Positions 19,917 through 29,019 of a stretch of 35,968 nt of DNA are shown piece by piece. The notes beneath the pieces were generated by a model. It was not told the DNA's origin. It did not search any database and was given only the letters and a program-made list of their open reading frames with translations. The DNA is taken from the NCBI GenBank assembly GCA_010692425.1, contig JAAHHJ010000052.1, forward strand, positions 1-35,968, written 5' to 3'. Position 1 is the first letter of the stretch; every line of letters begins with the position of its first letter. This DNA is from Symploca sp. SIO3C6. GTDB lineage: Bacteria; Cyanobacteriota; Cyanobacteriia; Cyanobacteriales; Coleofasciculaceae. Both the position numbers and the translations under genes were made by a program.

Positions 19917-20783
19917 ATGAAACTAAATAGATGCTTTGCTCGAAACTTTACTAGAAAAAACCTCTCCAAATTATTGGCATTGGGTTTATTTTTGGCTGTA
20001 ATTTTGATCTGTTTGCTAAGTAGTAACTTTGTGCTTAAAGATACTATATCTGAGCCAATTGAAAAATTGGTCTTTGCCCTTGAAGAGCAATATCAACAAT
20101 GGTTCTCTTACCAGAAACTAAATAACCCACTGCTTTTGCTTCCAGTGGCTTTTATTGGAGGTTTGATTGCCAGTATCTCCCCCTGTGTTCTAGCTCTGTT
20201 ACCTGTGAATCTGAGCTACATTAGTACTCGACAGATGAATTCTAAATGCGATGTTTTTGTCAAAGCAGGGTTATTTGTATTAGGAGTAGTGACAACACTT
20301 AGTTTATTGGGGTTGTTTTCTTCCTTTGCTGGTGCGGTGATGGTTGGCTACCTTGGCTATGTTCAGATCGCAGTTGGTATGGTAATTGTATTTATGGGTC
20401 TAACATTATTAGGAGTTTTACGCCTGCCTTTACCTCCAAACAACTTTAGTTTACAAATTGCCGGTCCTTACGGCGTGGGATTAACCTTTGCCTTAGTGAG
20501 TTCTCCTTGTAGTAGCCCCGTACTAATTGCAGTTATGCTAGCAGCAGCAGCTAGTGGCTCCCAGATATATAGCACGCTAACAATGGTTAGTTATGCACTG
20601 GGCTACACAGCCATCATTTTCCTCGCCAGCCTATTCACTGGTTTAGTTAAACAAACTAGAATGTTCTTGAAATATTCCGAAGGAATAGTGCATTTTAGTG
20701 GTGTTGTCCTCATAATTGCAGGGGGATATTACTTATTAAATGGCATTCATTGGGTAATTTTCATAATAACTAACAGAAACTGA
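19917..20783 (+). CDS. ccdA: Cytochrome c biogenesis protein CcdA
   Basis: CcdA carries reducing equivalents from stromal/cytosolic thioredoxin across the membrane to lumenal or periplasmic thiol proteins, used for cytochrome c maturation. The 288-residue product has an N-terminal anchor (residues about 19-40), a soluble stretch, and six further hydrophobic helices. The two redox cysteines are visible: Cys in ASISPCVLALLPVN and Cys in LVSSPCSSPVLIAVML, the paired PC-x-P signatures of the family. Its position 40 bases after the thioredoxin-like gene suggests a two-gene electron-transfer unit. The N-terminal anchor and soluble segment before the first conserved helix are longer than in minimal CcdA. 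Confidence 0.87.
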   Translation: MKLNRCFARNFTRKNLSKLLALGLFLAVILICLLSSNFVLKDTISEPIEKLVFALEEQYQQWFSYQKLNNPLLLLPVAFIGGLIASISPCVLALLPVNLSYISTRQMNSKCDVFVKAGLFVLGVVTTLSLLGLFSSFAGAVMVGYLGYVQIAVGMVIVFMGLTLLGVLRLPLPPNNFSLQIAGPYGVGLTFALVSSPCSSPVLIAVMLAAAASGSQIYSTLTMVSYALGYTAIIFLASLFTGLVKQTRMFLKYSEGIVHFSGVVLIIAGGYYLLNGIHWVIFIITNRN

Positions 20784-20949
20784 GTTGTTTGCTTAGAAAT
20801 GAATAGAAGAGATTAGATGTTAAACTGTCAGCTAACCGCAACAATTAACAGATGTATTTATTCTTCTTAATCAAGCCAACATCAAGCCTTTTGTAGTAGC
20901 GTGACACACTTTACCTATTCCCTATTAAGAGTTAACTAAAGTTTAAAGA

Positions 20950-21249
20950 CTATGCCTCATCAATTGGAGAAACGCTATACCTAAGGTAATTATTTGCTTC
21001 AGTAACAATCTGCTCTTCAATTTCCCTGCACACGTATGCTAAACCCTCCAATGATAGAAGGCTAGCCTGTGCGATTATATAATCTGCTAGATTACTACTA
21101 GCCGAGGTTAATAACATTCCTGATTCTTTACCTAGTAACCGTTCAACTAGTTCAGCTTTGTCGTCAGCTGATAAATCTTGTACAAGATGCCAAACACTAT
21201 CGACACCTTGGGATTTAGCATCTAAATTGACTACGCTGCTGTTATACAT
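20950..21249 (-). CDS. Hypothetical protein, helical
   Basis: The 99-residue product is acidic and predicted helical (DSVWHLVQDLSADDKAELVERL, then LADYIIAQASLLSLEGLAYVCREIEEQIV). I do not recognise a family. The ATG has AGGA just upstream. No signal peptide or membrane span is visible. Composition and codon use resemble the neighbouring genes, and it is flanked by convergent ccdA and the ATPase gene on the same strand, which supports a real gene. Confidence 0.55.
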   Translation of the reverse strand: MYNSSVVNLDAKSQGVDSVWHLVQDLSADDKAELVERLLGKESGMLLTSASSNLADYIIAQASLLSLEGLAYVCREIEEQIVTEANNYLRYSVSPIDEA

Positions 21250-21379
21250 TGTCCTAAAACCTGATTAAAATATCTCTGGGCAGATTATAAGATTAGTTCC
21301 TCTTGATTTTGAACAGTGAATTTACTGAAATAGGTAAAAGTCATCGGGATTTCGCTATGGGAATTTGCAGAAGGAAAGT

Positions 21380-21445
21380 AGCTCTGAGGTATTTCCCCCT
21401 CTCCCAAGTAGGGCGAGGGGGATGCAAGGGGATGAGGGTAAAAAA
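21380..21445. repeat. G/C-tract dispersed-repeat fragment
   Basis: The stretch around ccccctctcccaagtaggg followed by cgagggggatgcaagggg contains paired C-runs and G-runs and can fold. This pattern is a common dispersed low-complexity repeat in cyanobacterial intergenic DNA. A 65-codon frame through it (PHPLASPSPYLGEGE) is the usual spurious translation. Confidence 0.45.
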
Positions 21446-21511
21446 CTTGCAAAACTGACTCAAAAAAAATGTCGCTCATCACCTTCAGAATGAGTCTCCT
21501 GGCCAGAAAAG

Positions 21512-22699
21512 CTAAACCTTTGATACATCAGCAAACTTGATCTTTAAATAGTCCTCTTCCATTGTTGCTCCACCCGGTTGCAATGCAGCCAAAGCTTGCG
21601 GCAGAACCAAATTGCGTCGGTGGTTGCCGATGCGAATATTGAGTTCATCACCTGTTTTGTTCAGTTGAATTTGCTCTTTAGGAATGCCTGGTAAATAGAG
21701 CTCTAGACTATAGTAATTTTCCTGATGTAATACCTTAATCGTATTTTCCTTATAGTAAACTTGTGTTGGGTCTTCTGAACCATATAAAGTTTCCTTAAGC
21801 CTTTCTAGGGCTGCTAAGCCACACATCTCTTCTGAATACAGAGGTACTTCCTTGACAGGCAGGGGGTGGAAATTGTCGTGAATTTCCTGACGGTAGAGCT
21901 GCTGATTTGCCTTCCAACGCTCAAAGAAAGGATCATTGACATAATCAGGGATAATCCGATTAGCTACGACCATATCAGTAGCGACATTGTACAGACTCAA
22001 ATAACCATGAGCACGTAGAGACTCCTTGATCACCATTTTTTCAGGATTAGTGACCAGACGCACGGAGGTCTTACTATTGTCGGTTAGAACTTTCTCAAGC
22101 TCCTCAATCTGCTCATAAAACTCGTAGGGTGCATCCATTACCTCTTTATCAGGCAGAGAAAAACCAGCAATTGGTCTAAATAAAGGTTCAACTAATGGTC
22201 TCAAAGCCACCGACATACCCTGTAGTGGCTTGTAAAAGCGCCGCATATACCATCCACCAACTTCTGGTAAGCTCAATAAACGCAAAGCAGTACCTGTGGG
22301 AGCAGAATCAATAATTAACACCTCGTACTCGCCCTCATCATAATGGCGTTTCATCCTTACTAGACCAAAAATTTCGTCCATACCGGGAAGAATTGCCAAT
22401 TCCTCTGCCTGCACGCCATCTAATCCCCTCGCTTGCAAAACCTGGGTAATATAGCGCTTGACAGCCCCCCAGTTTCCTTCTAATTCCATCAAAGCATCTA
22501 GTTCCGCTCCCCAGAGGTTGGGGCGCACTAGTGAAGGTTCATGACTGAGTTCAAGATCAAAACTATCTGCCAAAGAGTGAGCTGGATCTGTGCTGAGTAC
22601 TAGGGTTTTGTAGCCCAATTGGGCACAGCGCAAGCCAGTAGCAGCTGCTACCGAAGTCTTGCCTACTCCTCCTTTACCAGTCATTAAAATTACGCGCAT
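21512..22699 (-). CDS. ArsA/Get3-family ATPase with Hsp20-like C-terminal domain
   Basis: The 395-residue protein begins with the deviant Walker A loop [20 protein letters not shown] (GKGGVGKT at 8-15), followed by [15 protein letters not shown] (switch I/A-loop) and [19 protein letters not shown] (switch II region), all characteristic of ArsA/Get3. Residues about 313-395 ([15 protein letters not shown] ... [36 protein letters not shown]) match an alpha-crystallin/Hsp20-like fold. ArsA proteins with this tail are known in cyanobacteria and chloroplasts. A role in tail-anchored or client protein handling is more likely than arsenite export, since there is no arsB and no tandem ATPase repeat. 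It stands alone, divergent from dnaA. Confidence 0.88.
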   Translation of the reverse strand: MRVILMTGKGGVGKTSVAAATGLRCAQLGYKTLVLSTDPAHSLADSFDLELSHEPSLVRPNLWGAELDALMELEGNWGAVKRYITQVLQARGLDGVQAEELAILPGMDEIFGLVRMKRHYDEGEYEVLIIDSAPTGTALRLLSLPEVGGWYMRRFYKPLQGMSVALRPLVEPLFRPIAGFSLPDKEVMDAPYEFYEQIEELEKVLTDNSKTSVRLVTNPEKMVIKESLRAHGYLSLYNVATDMVVANRIIPDYVNDPFFERWKANQQLYRQEIHDNFHPLPVKEVPLYSEEMCGLAALERLKETLYGSEDPTQVYYKENTIKVLHQENYYSLELYLPGIPKEQIQLNKTGDELNIRIGNHRRNLVLPQALAALQPGGATMEEDYLKIKFADVSKV

Positions 22700-23320
22700 G
22701 TATGCTCAAGCCCGTCTGAGAAAACTTCATATTTCTTCAATGTATCTGGTTTTGACAAAAACAGTTATCATGGGGCGCTCAACATTCAATCAGTTAGGGT
22801 TCTCTAACAAATTAATTATCCAATGGGCTTAGAAACAAGATTTAAAGATTCTTCTCCCCATATCCCCATCTCTCCATCTCCCCCTACTCAATTGAATATT
22901 TTTTATCTAGATTAATATGGGTCAAATACCCCACCGTCACTTGCGGTGCATAAAATTGTTTGGGGTTAAATCCCCATCCAATTTATCTGGAGCGTCCGGT
23001 GTGTCCCCGCGTCTTTAATTGGAATTTCCTTAAGAGTAGAACATGGTGCTTATTGCCATAAGAGCTAAATGTGTGAAGCTTATCTACAAGGTGCTTAACT
23101 GGTTGTATTAAAGCAATGAACTGCGGTTTTGAAGTATAATTTAAGACGCTACACTAAATCGAAAGCAAAGGAGAAGGTTGATCACAGTTTAGATCGCAAC
23201 TGCGATGGGGAGAAATCGCTAACATCTGCTGAAGCTTATTAGTTAAACTGCACAACAATTATCTCTCTCTATCCATATCCATAAAGGAGACAAGGTCGCA
23301 ACTACGGTGGAGGAAAGCCC
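22700..23320. other. Long dnaA upstream region
   Basis: These 620 bases hold no gene. They contain a C-rich run (ccccatatccccatctctcc) near 22857-22885, a hairpin CACCG-TCACTTG-CGGTG near 22932-22948, GGGG-TTAAAT-CCCC near 22963-22976, and one near-consensus DnaA box, TTATCTACA at 23080-23088. A TATAAT at 23135-23140 could be the dnaA -10 element; the matching -35 is poor. Autoregulation of dnaA through the box is a reasonable inference. Confidence 0.45.
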
Positions 23321-24703
23321 GTGGAAACTTCCCCAGAAAACCTCTGGAGCCAGGTATTGGAACGTTTAGAGCTCAAACTTAGCCAACCAACTTTTGAAAC
23401 TTGGCTCAAGACAACCAGCGCTGAGCAGCTTGACAATAACTGCTTAGTTATTCGCACTCCCAATCCCTTTGCCAGAAACTGGTTGCAGAAGTACTATCTC
23501 AAAACCATTGGCGATGTTGTACAAGATATTCTGGGGCAGCCGGTAGAAATTTACTTAACTACTGCCACGGGGGAAGATGACTCTACCATTGATCAGACAG
23601 ACAATTGTTGGTCACTACCCATAATTAGCACCAGCACACATCACAAATCTAATCATCCTCCTGGAGCTACAGAGTTAAATCTGAAGTACGTTTTCTCTAG
23701 CTTTGTTGTTGGTTCCAATAACCGCATGGCTCATGCCGCTTCTTTAGCAGTAGCTGAATCTCCAGGACGAGAGTTTAACCCCCTGTTTCTATGTGGTGGT
23801 GTTGGCTTAGGCAAAACTCATTTGATGCAGGCAATTGCCCATTACCGCCTCAGTATGCATCCGGAGGCAAATATCTTTTATGTCTCTACAGAACAGTTTA
23901 CCAACGATCTGATTGCGGCGATTCGCAAGGACAGTATGCAGAGTTTCCGAGAGCATTATCGGGCTGCCGAAGTATTGTTAGTGGACGATATTCAGTTTAT
24001 TGAAGGCAAAGAATATACTCAGGAAGAATTTTTCCATACTTTTAATACTTTGCATGAAGCTGGCAAACAAGTCGTTCTAGCTTCAGACCGTCCTCCTAAC
24101 CAGATTAACAGCTTGCAGGAGCGTCTTTGTTCCCGCTTTTCTATGGGTTTGATTGCTGATGTTCAATCACCAGATCTAGAAACGCGTATGGCAATCTTGC
24201 AAAAAAAGGCAGAAGAAAAAAATATACGTCTGCCCAGAGATGTAATTGAGTACATTGCTATACAATACACTTCTAATATTAGGGAACTAGAGGGGGCATT
24301 AACTCGGGCTGTTGCTTACATTTCTATTTCTGGTTTGCCGATGACAGTGGAGAATATTGCCCCGATACTCAATCCACCTGTACAAAACTTCAAGGCTTCT
24401 CCCGAGGTAGTCTTGATGACTGTGGCAGATGCTTGCAATGTTTCCGTTAAAGACCTAAAAAGTAACTCCAGACGTCGCGAAATCAGTTTTTCTCGGCAAA
24501 TCGCGATGTATTTGATGCGACAGCATACAGATTTGAGCTTACCCAGAATTGGTGAGGAATTTGGCGGCAAAGACCATACCACAGTGATGTATAGCTGTGA
24601 TAAGATAACTCAGCTGCGAGAAAGCGACGGGAAATTGGCTCAGACTCTGCGCCAGTTGAGCGATCGCATTAACCTTGCTAGCAAAACCCAAAACCAAAAA
24701 TAA
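23321..24703 (+). CDS. dnaA: Chromosomal replication initiator DnaA
   Basis: DnaA binds DnaA boxes at oriC and melts the origin in its ATP form. The 460-residue product has all four domains: I (about 1-80, [22 protein letters not shown]), a short linker II (about 81-118), the AAA+ domain III with Walker A GGVGLGKT (159-166), Walker [10 protein letters not shown] (218-226) and the arginine-finger region, and domain IV with the box-binding signature [16 protein letters not shown] near residue 420. The start is GTG, preceded at 7 bases by GGAGGA. dnaN does not follow; instead a DnaA-box cluster lies about 430 bases downstream, consistent with an origin beside the gene. Confidence 0.97.
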   Translation: METSPENLWSQVLERLELKLSQPTFETWLKTTSAEQLDNNCLVIRTPNPFARNWLQKYYLKTIGDVVQDILGQPVEIYLTTATGEDDSTIDQTDNCWSLPIISTSTHHKSNHPPGATELNLKYVFSSFVVGSNNRMAHAASLAVAESPGREFNPLFLCGGVGLGKTHLMQAIAHYRLSMHPEANIFYVSTEQFTNDLIAAIRKDSMQSFREHYRAAEVLLVDDIQFIEGKEYTQEEFFHTFNTLHEAGKQVVLASDRPPNQINSLQERLCSRFSMGLIADVQSPDLETRMAILQKKAEEKNIRLPRDVIEYIAIQYTSNIRELEGALTRAVAYISISGLPMTVENIAPILNPPVQNFKASPEVVLMTVADACNVSVKDLKSNSRRREISFSRQIAMYLMRQHTDLSLPRIGEEFGGKDHTTVMYSCDKITQLRESDGKLAQTLRQLSDRINLASKTQNQK

Positions 24704-24720
24704 CCTCGAGCGAGAGTTAG

Positions 24721-24740
24721 CCATTGGTTGAAACCAATGG
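24721..24740. terminator. Hairpin 18 bases after dnaA
   Basis: CCATTGGT-TGAA-ACCAATGG is a perfect 8-bp stem with a 4-base loop. There is no T-run after it, so termination is uncertain; it may instead be a processing or stability element at the 3' end of the dnaA mRNA. Confidence 0.45.
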
Positions 24741-24999
24741 TGGTGGAGTGAGATACTCCAATTTATCCCGGCGGTAATCACACGAGTTATGGTGTAAAAT
24801 TATCGCATCGATTCAAGTAGCCTCAGTTTTTATTTCTAGCCAAAGTTGGTGAAAAACCCGACAGTTAGGAAAGTTTTCAAGCTGGCAGCAACTTAGATAT
24901 CGAAAAAGTAGAGATACAGTTAAGTGTAAGCTTAGCCAAGGTCTGTAGGGCATTTTTGACCGTGCCTACCAGATACAAAATCTGGGAAACTTTCGCGGA

Positions 25000-25059
25000 G
25001 GAGCGTCATTTTAATGCGCTCCGCAGCAACCGCTTGAATTCTCGTCGTTTTAACGCGAG
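25000..25059. repeat. Two hairpins of the same architecture beside oriC
   Basis: Hairpin 1 (25000-25022) is GGAGCG, unpaired T, CATT, TT loop, AATG, CGCTCC. Hairpin 2 (25041-25059) is CTCG, unpaired T, CGTT, TT loop, AACG, CGAG. Both have an outer GC stem, a single bulged T on the 5' side, a 4-bp inner stem of form CNTT/AANG and a TT turn. They lie about 80-130 bases before the first DnaA box. Confidence 0.6.
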
Positions 25060-25134
25060 GAGAGGTCAACAAGGTTGAACTTGTTAAAGGGAGAGAATGG
25101 ATTCAGTGCCAGTCGCCGCTGAGTATAAGTACCT

Positions 25135-25235
25135 TGTGGAAAACTTTGCGTGGTTTTCCACAGCTTTTCCACAGGTATTAAACTTGGAAACCTTGGTTTT
25201 TCGTGGATTATAGCAGTTTTTCCACATTTTCCACA
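25135..25235. other. oriC: Candidate replication origin (oriC): cluster of five DnaA boxes
   Basis: Five exact copies of TTTTCCACA occur within 101 bases: 25135-25143 (reverse), 25154-25162, 25165-25173, 25218-25226 and 25227-25235 (forward). TTTTCCACA is a DnaA box form common in cyanobacteria. Boxes two and three are spaced 11 bases start to start, four and five 9 bases. The cluster is intergenic, adjacent to dnaA, and flanked by paired hairpins. Nothing in the cluster is protein coding. Confidence 0.85.
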
Positions 25236-25279
25236 GCTATTGCTGAGTGCCCTCTTGTCCCACTTCAGTAAACTTGAAC

Positions 25280-25714
25280 TCACCAAAGTTCCAGATAACG
25301 CTTCAACTCCCGTGCCATGCGTTGAATGCCTCGACGCTCATCTTCCCTAATAAAGGGAACAAAAACGTGGCTGAGGATTCCAGAATAATAATTCTTGTGG
25401 AGATATTTGGTACGATTAACACCAATCTCTTGTAACTCAAAGACAGACTCATTGCGAAAGCCAGGGATTGAAGAAATCCAACTGAGGCAAGTTGATGGTT
25501 GAACCATAGTTACCAAAGGCTCAAACTCTGTCTCCTCCTCATTAGGAAGTCGCCTCAGGGAGAGGAAAACCTCTTGCCCCTGTCGAAAAGGCACTTTTGA
25601 GTCACAATCAAATAGAAAAGTGTTCCAATACTTCCACTGTTCTTTACGCAACAAAACCTCCCACACTTTCTGCTTGGGGGCATTAATCTCAATTGCAGTA
25701 TAAAGACTAGTCAT
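25280..25714 (-). CDS. SRPBCC-domain (START-like) protein
   Basis: The 144-residue product has the helix-grip pattern of SRPBCC proteins: an N-terminal strand and helix TAIEINAPKQKVWEVLLRKEQWKYWN (the typical I-x-A-P-x-x-V-W start), long central strands, and a C-terminal helix IREDERRGIQRMARELKRYLE. Such proteins bind hydrophobic ligands in a central cavity; the ligand here is unknown. The length is a single complete domain. It ends 45 bases from the DnaA-box cluster and diverges from the malic enzyme gene. No signal peptide or membrane span. Confidence 0.82.
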   Translation of the reverse strand: MTSLYTAIEINAPKQKVWEVLLRKEQWKYWNTFLFDCDSKVPFRQGQEVFLSLRRLPNEEETEFEPLVTMVQPSTCLSWISSIPGFRNESVFELQEIGVNRTKYLHKNYYSGILSHVFVPFIREDERRGIQRMARELKRYLELW

Positions 25715-25828
25715 AAAGATGGTATTTCAAGACTGAAAGTGTAACTAAGTACAATTGCTAGTTGGCAAACTACTATAGGCTAAGGTTATTTTGAGCTTAG
25801 CTTCGAGCTTATAAAGATTAAAAACAGC

Positions 25829-27220
25829 ATGGTAGACCTGACACCAAACCCTAGCTTCAGTTTAACGATTCGCTTACAATCACCCAACACTGCGGGCATG
25901 TTGGCAAGCGTTACTCAGTCAATCGCCGAGGCTGGCGGTAATCTGGGAGAGATTAAGCTCATTGAGCAAACTCGGAAGATTTCCACTCGTGACGTTACTG
26001 TTGATGCCGCTAGTACTGAACATGCTGAAAGCATCGTGCAAGCGGTTAAGGAACTCGAGAATATCAAAATTATCAATGTCTATGACCGCACTTTCAACTT
26101 GCATCGCGGCGGCAAAATCAGTATCCACAGTAAGCTACAGCTTACCAATCAAGAAGACTTGGCAATGGCATACACCCCTGGTGTCGGTCGCATTTGCAAT
26201 GCCATCGCCTCTGATCCAGAAAAGGTCTACTCCCTTACCATTAAAAATAATACTGTTGCCATTGTTACCGATGGTAGTGCTGTCCTAGGTTTAGGAAACT
26301 TGGGTGCACAGGCGGCACTGCCAGTGATGGAAGGAAAAGCAATGCTGTTTAGAGAATTTGCGGGTATTGATGCCTTCCCCATCTGTCTAGCCAACCAAGA
26401 TACAGACAGCATTATCGAAACTGTCAAAAATATCTCTCCTGTCTTCGGTGGCGTCAACCTCGAAGACATTAGTGCTCCCCGTTGCTTTGAAATCGAAAAC
26501 CGACTCAGACAAGAGTTGGATATTCCCGTTTTTCACGATGACCAACACGGCACGGCAATTGTTTCTCTAGCGGCTTTGATTAATGCCCTGAAACTGGTCA
26601 AAAAGTCCCTGGAAGACGTCCGAATTGTGATTAATGGGGCGGGGGCAGCAGGTGTAGCGATCGCCCGCCTCTTGCGCAAAGCAGGTGCTGTTACAATTGT
26701 GATGTGCGACTCCAAAGGCATTCTCAGTAAAGACCTCCCTAACTTAACAGAGCAAAAACGAGAATTTGCAGTTGCTGCTGCTGGTTCCCTTGCCGACGCC
26801 CTATCTGGTGCTGACGTCTTCCTTGGCGTCAGTGTACCCGGTGTAGTTACCCTGGAGATGGTGCAATCAATGGCAAAAGACCCAATAGTTATGGCTATGG
26901 CAAATCCCATTCCGGAAATTCAGCCAGAGTTGGTAGCAGATGACGTGGCAGTGATGGCAACAGGACGCAGTGATTACCCGAATCAGATCAATAATGTCCT
27001 GGCTTTTCCAGGAGTTTTTCGAGGAGCATTAGACTGTCGGGCATCAGCAATTACTGCCAATATGTATCTGGAAGCTGCAAGTGCAATTGCCTCCCTGATT
27101 AAAGCCACAGATTTAGATCCAGAACACATTATCCCCTCTGTCTTCGACGAGCGAGTTGTTACAGCAGTTGCTGGTGCTGTACAGAGGGCAGCGAGGCAAG
27201 ATGGTGTAGCTCGTCGATAA
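25829..27220 (+). CDS. ACT-domain NAD(P)-dependent malic enzyme
   Basis: Malic enzyme oxidatively decarboxylates malate to pyruvate, yielding CO2 and NAD(P)H. The 463-residue product carries an N-terminal ACT domain (about 8-90, FSLTIRLQSPNTAGMLASVT ... NVYDRTF), then the malic N-domain with catalytic Tyr in AMAYTPGVGRIC and Lys in PVMEGKAMLF. Next come the metal-ligand segment VFHDDQHGTAIV and the dinucleotide fold VINGAGAAGVAIARLL. An acidic residue after the second strand (VMCDSKG) favours NAD over NADP. The ACT domain suggests allosteric control by a small ligand. Shorter bacterial-type malic enzyme with ACT is common in cyanobacteria. The gene is monocistronic. Confidence 0.92.
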   Translation: MVDLTPNPSFSLTIRLQSPNTAGMLASVTQSIAEAGGNLGEIKLIEQTRKISTRDVTVDAASTEHAESIVQAVKELENIKIINVYDRTFNLHRGGKISIHSKLQLTNQEDLAMAYTPGVGRICNAIASDPEKVYSLTIKNNTVAIVTDGSAVLGLGNLGAQAALPVMEGKAMLFREFAGIDAFPICLANQDTDSIIETVKNISPVFGGVNLEDISAPRCFEIENRLRQELDIPVFHDDQHGTAIVSLAALINALKLVKKSLEDVRIVINGAGAAGVAIARLLRKAGAVTIVMCDSKGILSKDLPNLTEQKREFAVAAAGSLADALSGADVFLGVSVPGVVTLEMVQSMAKDPIVMAMANPIPEIQPELVADDVAVMATGRSDYPNQINNVLAFPGVFRGALDCRASAITANMYLEAASAIASLIKATDLDPEHIIPSVFDERVVTAVAGAVQRAARQDGVARR

Positions 27221-27725
27221 TAAGTATAAGAAGGGAAGTTGATTTTTTACAGTATCTTTTCCTTACTTGTAGTTATCAGAGAAGGGAATGTGGGGAGTGA
27301 AGGAAATTTTGCATGGGATTTGAATTCTCCATGTCTGGGCGTCTGGTGTGTCTGTTTACTTATTTCCCCAAGCCTTTTTTTGCTCACCCAGTGTGGGGAG
27401 TTAACAGAGGGAAAAAGTTGGGAATAATTCTCCTGCAACCTGAAAATATAAGCTTTAATGCTCACGCTTCTTATTCCACCAAATCGCAAACCCTCGCCAT
27501 AACTTCAGAACCTACCTCAAAAGACGCGAAATCCAAATTCTGCGCAAGATCAAAAATTTCGCGTCTCGACAAGAGAGGATCTAAACCCCCTGTAATATAA
27601 AGATGGCTCAAAACTGTTAAACTTCTTTAATAGGCATGCGATCACAGCCATCAGGGTCAATGGGATCCGGAATAGCCTAACAAGCCTTTGAAGCATAATT
27701 TTACACGGACATCGCTCAAACTACC
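27221..27725. other. Intergenic region with an 11-bp inverted repeat
   Basis: About 505 bases with no credible gene; overlapping frames on both strands have no family resemblance. AGACGCGAAAT (27522-27532) and ATTTCGCGTCT (27556-27566) are perfect inverted copies enclosing 23 bases. A TCCGGA hexamer lies at 27666-27671, 55 bases before the next gene, with CATAAT 22 bases after it; this spacing is long for a promoter. Confidence 0.5.
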
Positions 27726-28109
27726 ATGTATACCTCAGAAAGGCTTAAAAGTAACCTTCATATTGCTGCCTTCACAAATGCTAGTGCAGCAAATTCCGAG
27801 GATGTTCATATCGGTGTAGATGATATTAATTACTACTACCGACCAGCCAGAAATTTAGCTGAAGCAGCGATTACAATTCATCAACTGCTAGAAAAACTTG
27901 AGCAGACACACCCAAACACAACTAAAGCTCAAAAACAAATTATTGCTGCAGAAGTAATTGAGCAGGAAATCAAGAGCAATCTAATTCTCAAAGCTCGTTT
28001 GCGTGCTGCTTTTGAGGCAGCTGGGATTAAAGCCCTAAAGGCCATATTCAATCATCCTCATGCTCAAATTCCTGTTGAAACACTTAAGGTTTGGATAGAA
28101 GTTGAATAG
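27726..28109 (+). CDS. Conserved cyanobacterial protein with a YYRPARNLAEAA-type module
   Basis: The 127-residue product has a Ser/Asn-rich start, then YYYRPARNLAEAAITIHQLLEKLEQTHPNTTKAQKQIIAAEVIEQEIK..., a helical module often found at the C-terminus of cyanobacterial pentapeptide-repeat and NTPase-type signalling proteins. Here it is free-standing, with nothing recognisable before it. That module may mediate protein interaction; no enzymatic motif is seen. The gene is followed by a 52-bp palindrome (28168-28219). Confidence 0.6.
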   Translation: MYTSERLKSNLHIAAFTNASAANSEDVHIGVDDINYYYRPARNLAEAAITIHQLLEKLEQTHPNTTKAQKQIIAAEVIEQEIKSNLILKARLRAAFEAAGIKALKAIFNHPHAQIPVETLKVWIEVE

Positions 28110-28167
28110 AGATTGGCAATTTGCTGACTGATTTTGACAAATTCAGGAGCATGCATCGACAAACGGC

Positions 28168-28219
28168 TCAAAAGTTAAGGGGTGAGGATTCAGCTGAATT
28201 CTCACCCCTTAACTTTTGA
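28168..28219. terminator. Near-perfect 52-bp palindrome, possible terminator
   Basis: The left arm (TCAAAAGTTAAGGGGTGAGG...) and right arm (...CTCACCCCTTAACTTTTGA) pair along the whole length with a single G-T wobble, meeting at CAGCTG. It begins 59 bases after the previous stop. The long stem would form in RNA on either strand; there is no separate U-run, but the arms end in TTTT/AAAA. Confidence 0.6.
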
Positions 28220-28422
28220 ACAGTGGTAGGTTATACCAAGTTATTCTCTCGCCATTTCCGAGAGATCTGAAGTCTTAGCGGATTTTTTACTTTTTACTAT
28301 TAAAGTCTATTTAAAGATAATTCTCACAACTTCAATTGTGGGAATTAATTCTTAAGTCCTCAATCAATGGCAGAAGTCAAATCTTCTCGCTAAGTAGACA
28401 CTAGCTCTAGGAGAAAAACCAT
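28220..28422. other. Leader region of the DUF4168 gene
   Basis: With the palindrome, this completes a 313-base gap. It contains one further hairpin, AATTCTCACAA (28319-28329) with TTGTGGGAATT (28336-28346), an 11-bp stem with one wobble, about 76 bases before the DUF4168 start. A regulatory leader is possible. Confidence 0.4.
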
Positions 28423-28935
28423 ATGCTCAGATCAATTCTAGTGGGAAGTTCCATCTTCGCCCTCTTATTTGCCAGCAGTCTCCCCACTCGTGCTCAGGAT
28501 GAAGCTCCAACTCAGGAGCAATCAATTCAGGAGCAGCCGGAGGAAGAGGCAGGGGAAGTTAGCGAAATTAGCCAAGAAGAGCTAAAGCAATTTGTTGAAA
28601 CCATCAAACTGATCCAAGTTATTGAGGAGCAAGCAAAAGTGGAAATGCTCAAAACTTTGGAAAATCTAGGTCTAAACCCCCAAGATTATCAGGCATTTCT
28701 CCAAGAGCAACAAAATCCAGAAGAGGAATCTACACCACAAGTGACAGAGGAGCAACAACAAATCTTTGAACAGGCTCGTGACCAAATTGCAGAGATTCAG
28801 AAAACAGCTCAGTTAAAGATGCAAGAAGCTGTTGAAAATGAGGGTATAGGAATAGAGAGTTTCAGTCGGATTTCAACAGCAGTTCAAAAAGATCCGGATC
28901 TCCAAGAACAAGTCAAACTGCTGCTACAGAGTTAG
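28423..28935 (+). CDS. DUF4168 secreted protein
   Basis: The 170-residue product has a signal peptide (MLRSILVGSSIFALLFASSL, cleavage likely at TRA-QD) and then a Glu/Gln-rich, helical mature protein. The segments ISQEELKQFVETIKLIQVIE and FSRISTAVQKDPDLQEQVKLLL match the DUF4168 family, whose function is unknown. AGGAGA lies 8 bases before the ATG. The next gene, also secreted, follows on the same strand after 84 bases, so the two may be co-expressed envelope proteins. Confidence 0.82.
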   Translation: MLRSILVGSSIFALLFASSLPTRAQDEAPTQEQSIQEQPEEEAGEVSEISQEELKQFVETIKLIQVIEEQAKVEMLKTLENLGLNPQDYQAFLQEQQNPEEESTPQVTEEQQQIFEQARDQIAEIQKTAQLKMQEAVENEGIGIESFSRISTAVQKDPDLQEQVKLLLQS

Positions 28936-29019
28936 TCTATCTCTGATGGTTATTTTCCGCTTTCATGAGTCATAAAACATTACTAGAAGACCAAGACATT
29001 CTCTGTTGAGGAATTATCG

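Noticed and set aside
21285-21482. 65-codon minus-strand frame containing PHPLASPSPYLGEGE
   Set aside because: This peptide is the usual false translation of a G/C-tract intergenic repeat in cyanobacteria.
27247-27600. Three overlapping 62-95-codon frames after malic enzyme
   Set aside because: They overlap on both strands, lack ribosome sites and encode no recognisable domains.
27666-27671. TCCGGA upstream of the 127-residue gene as a second DIF promoter
   Set aside because: The nearest -10-like hexamer is 22 bases away, too long, and the hexamer is frequent by chance in the window.
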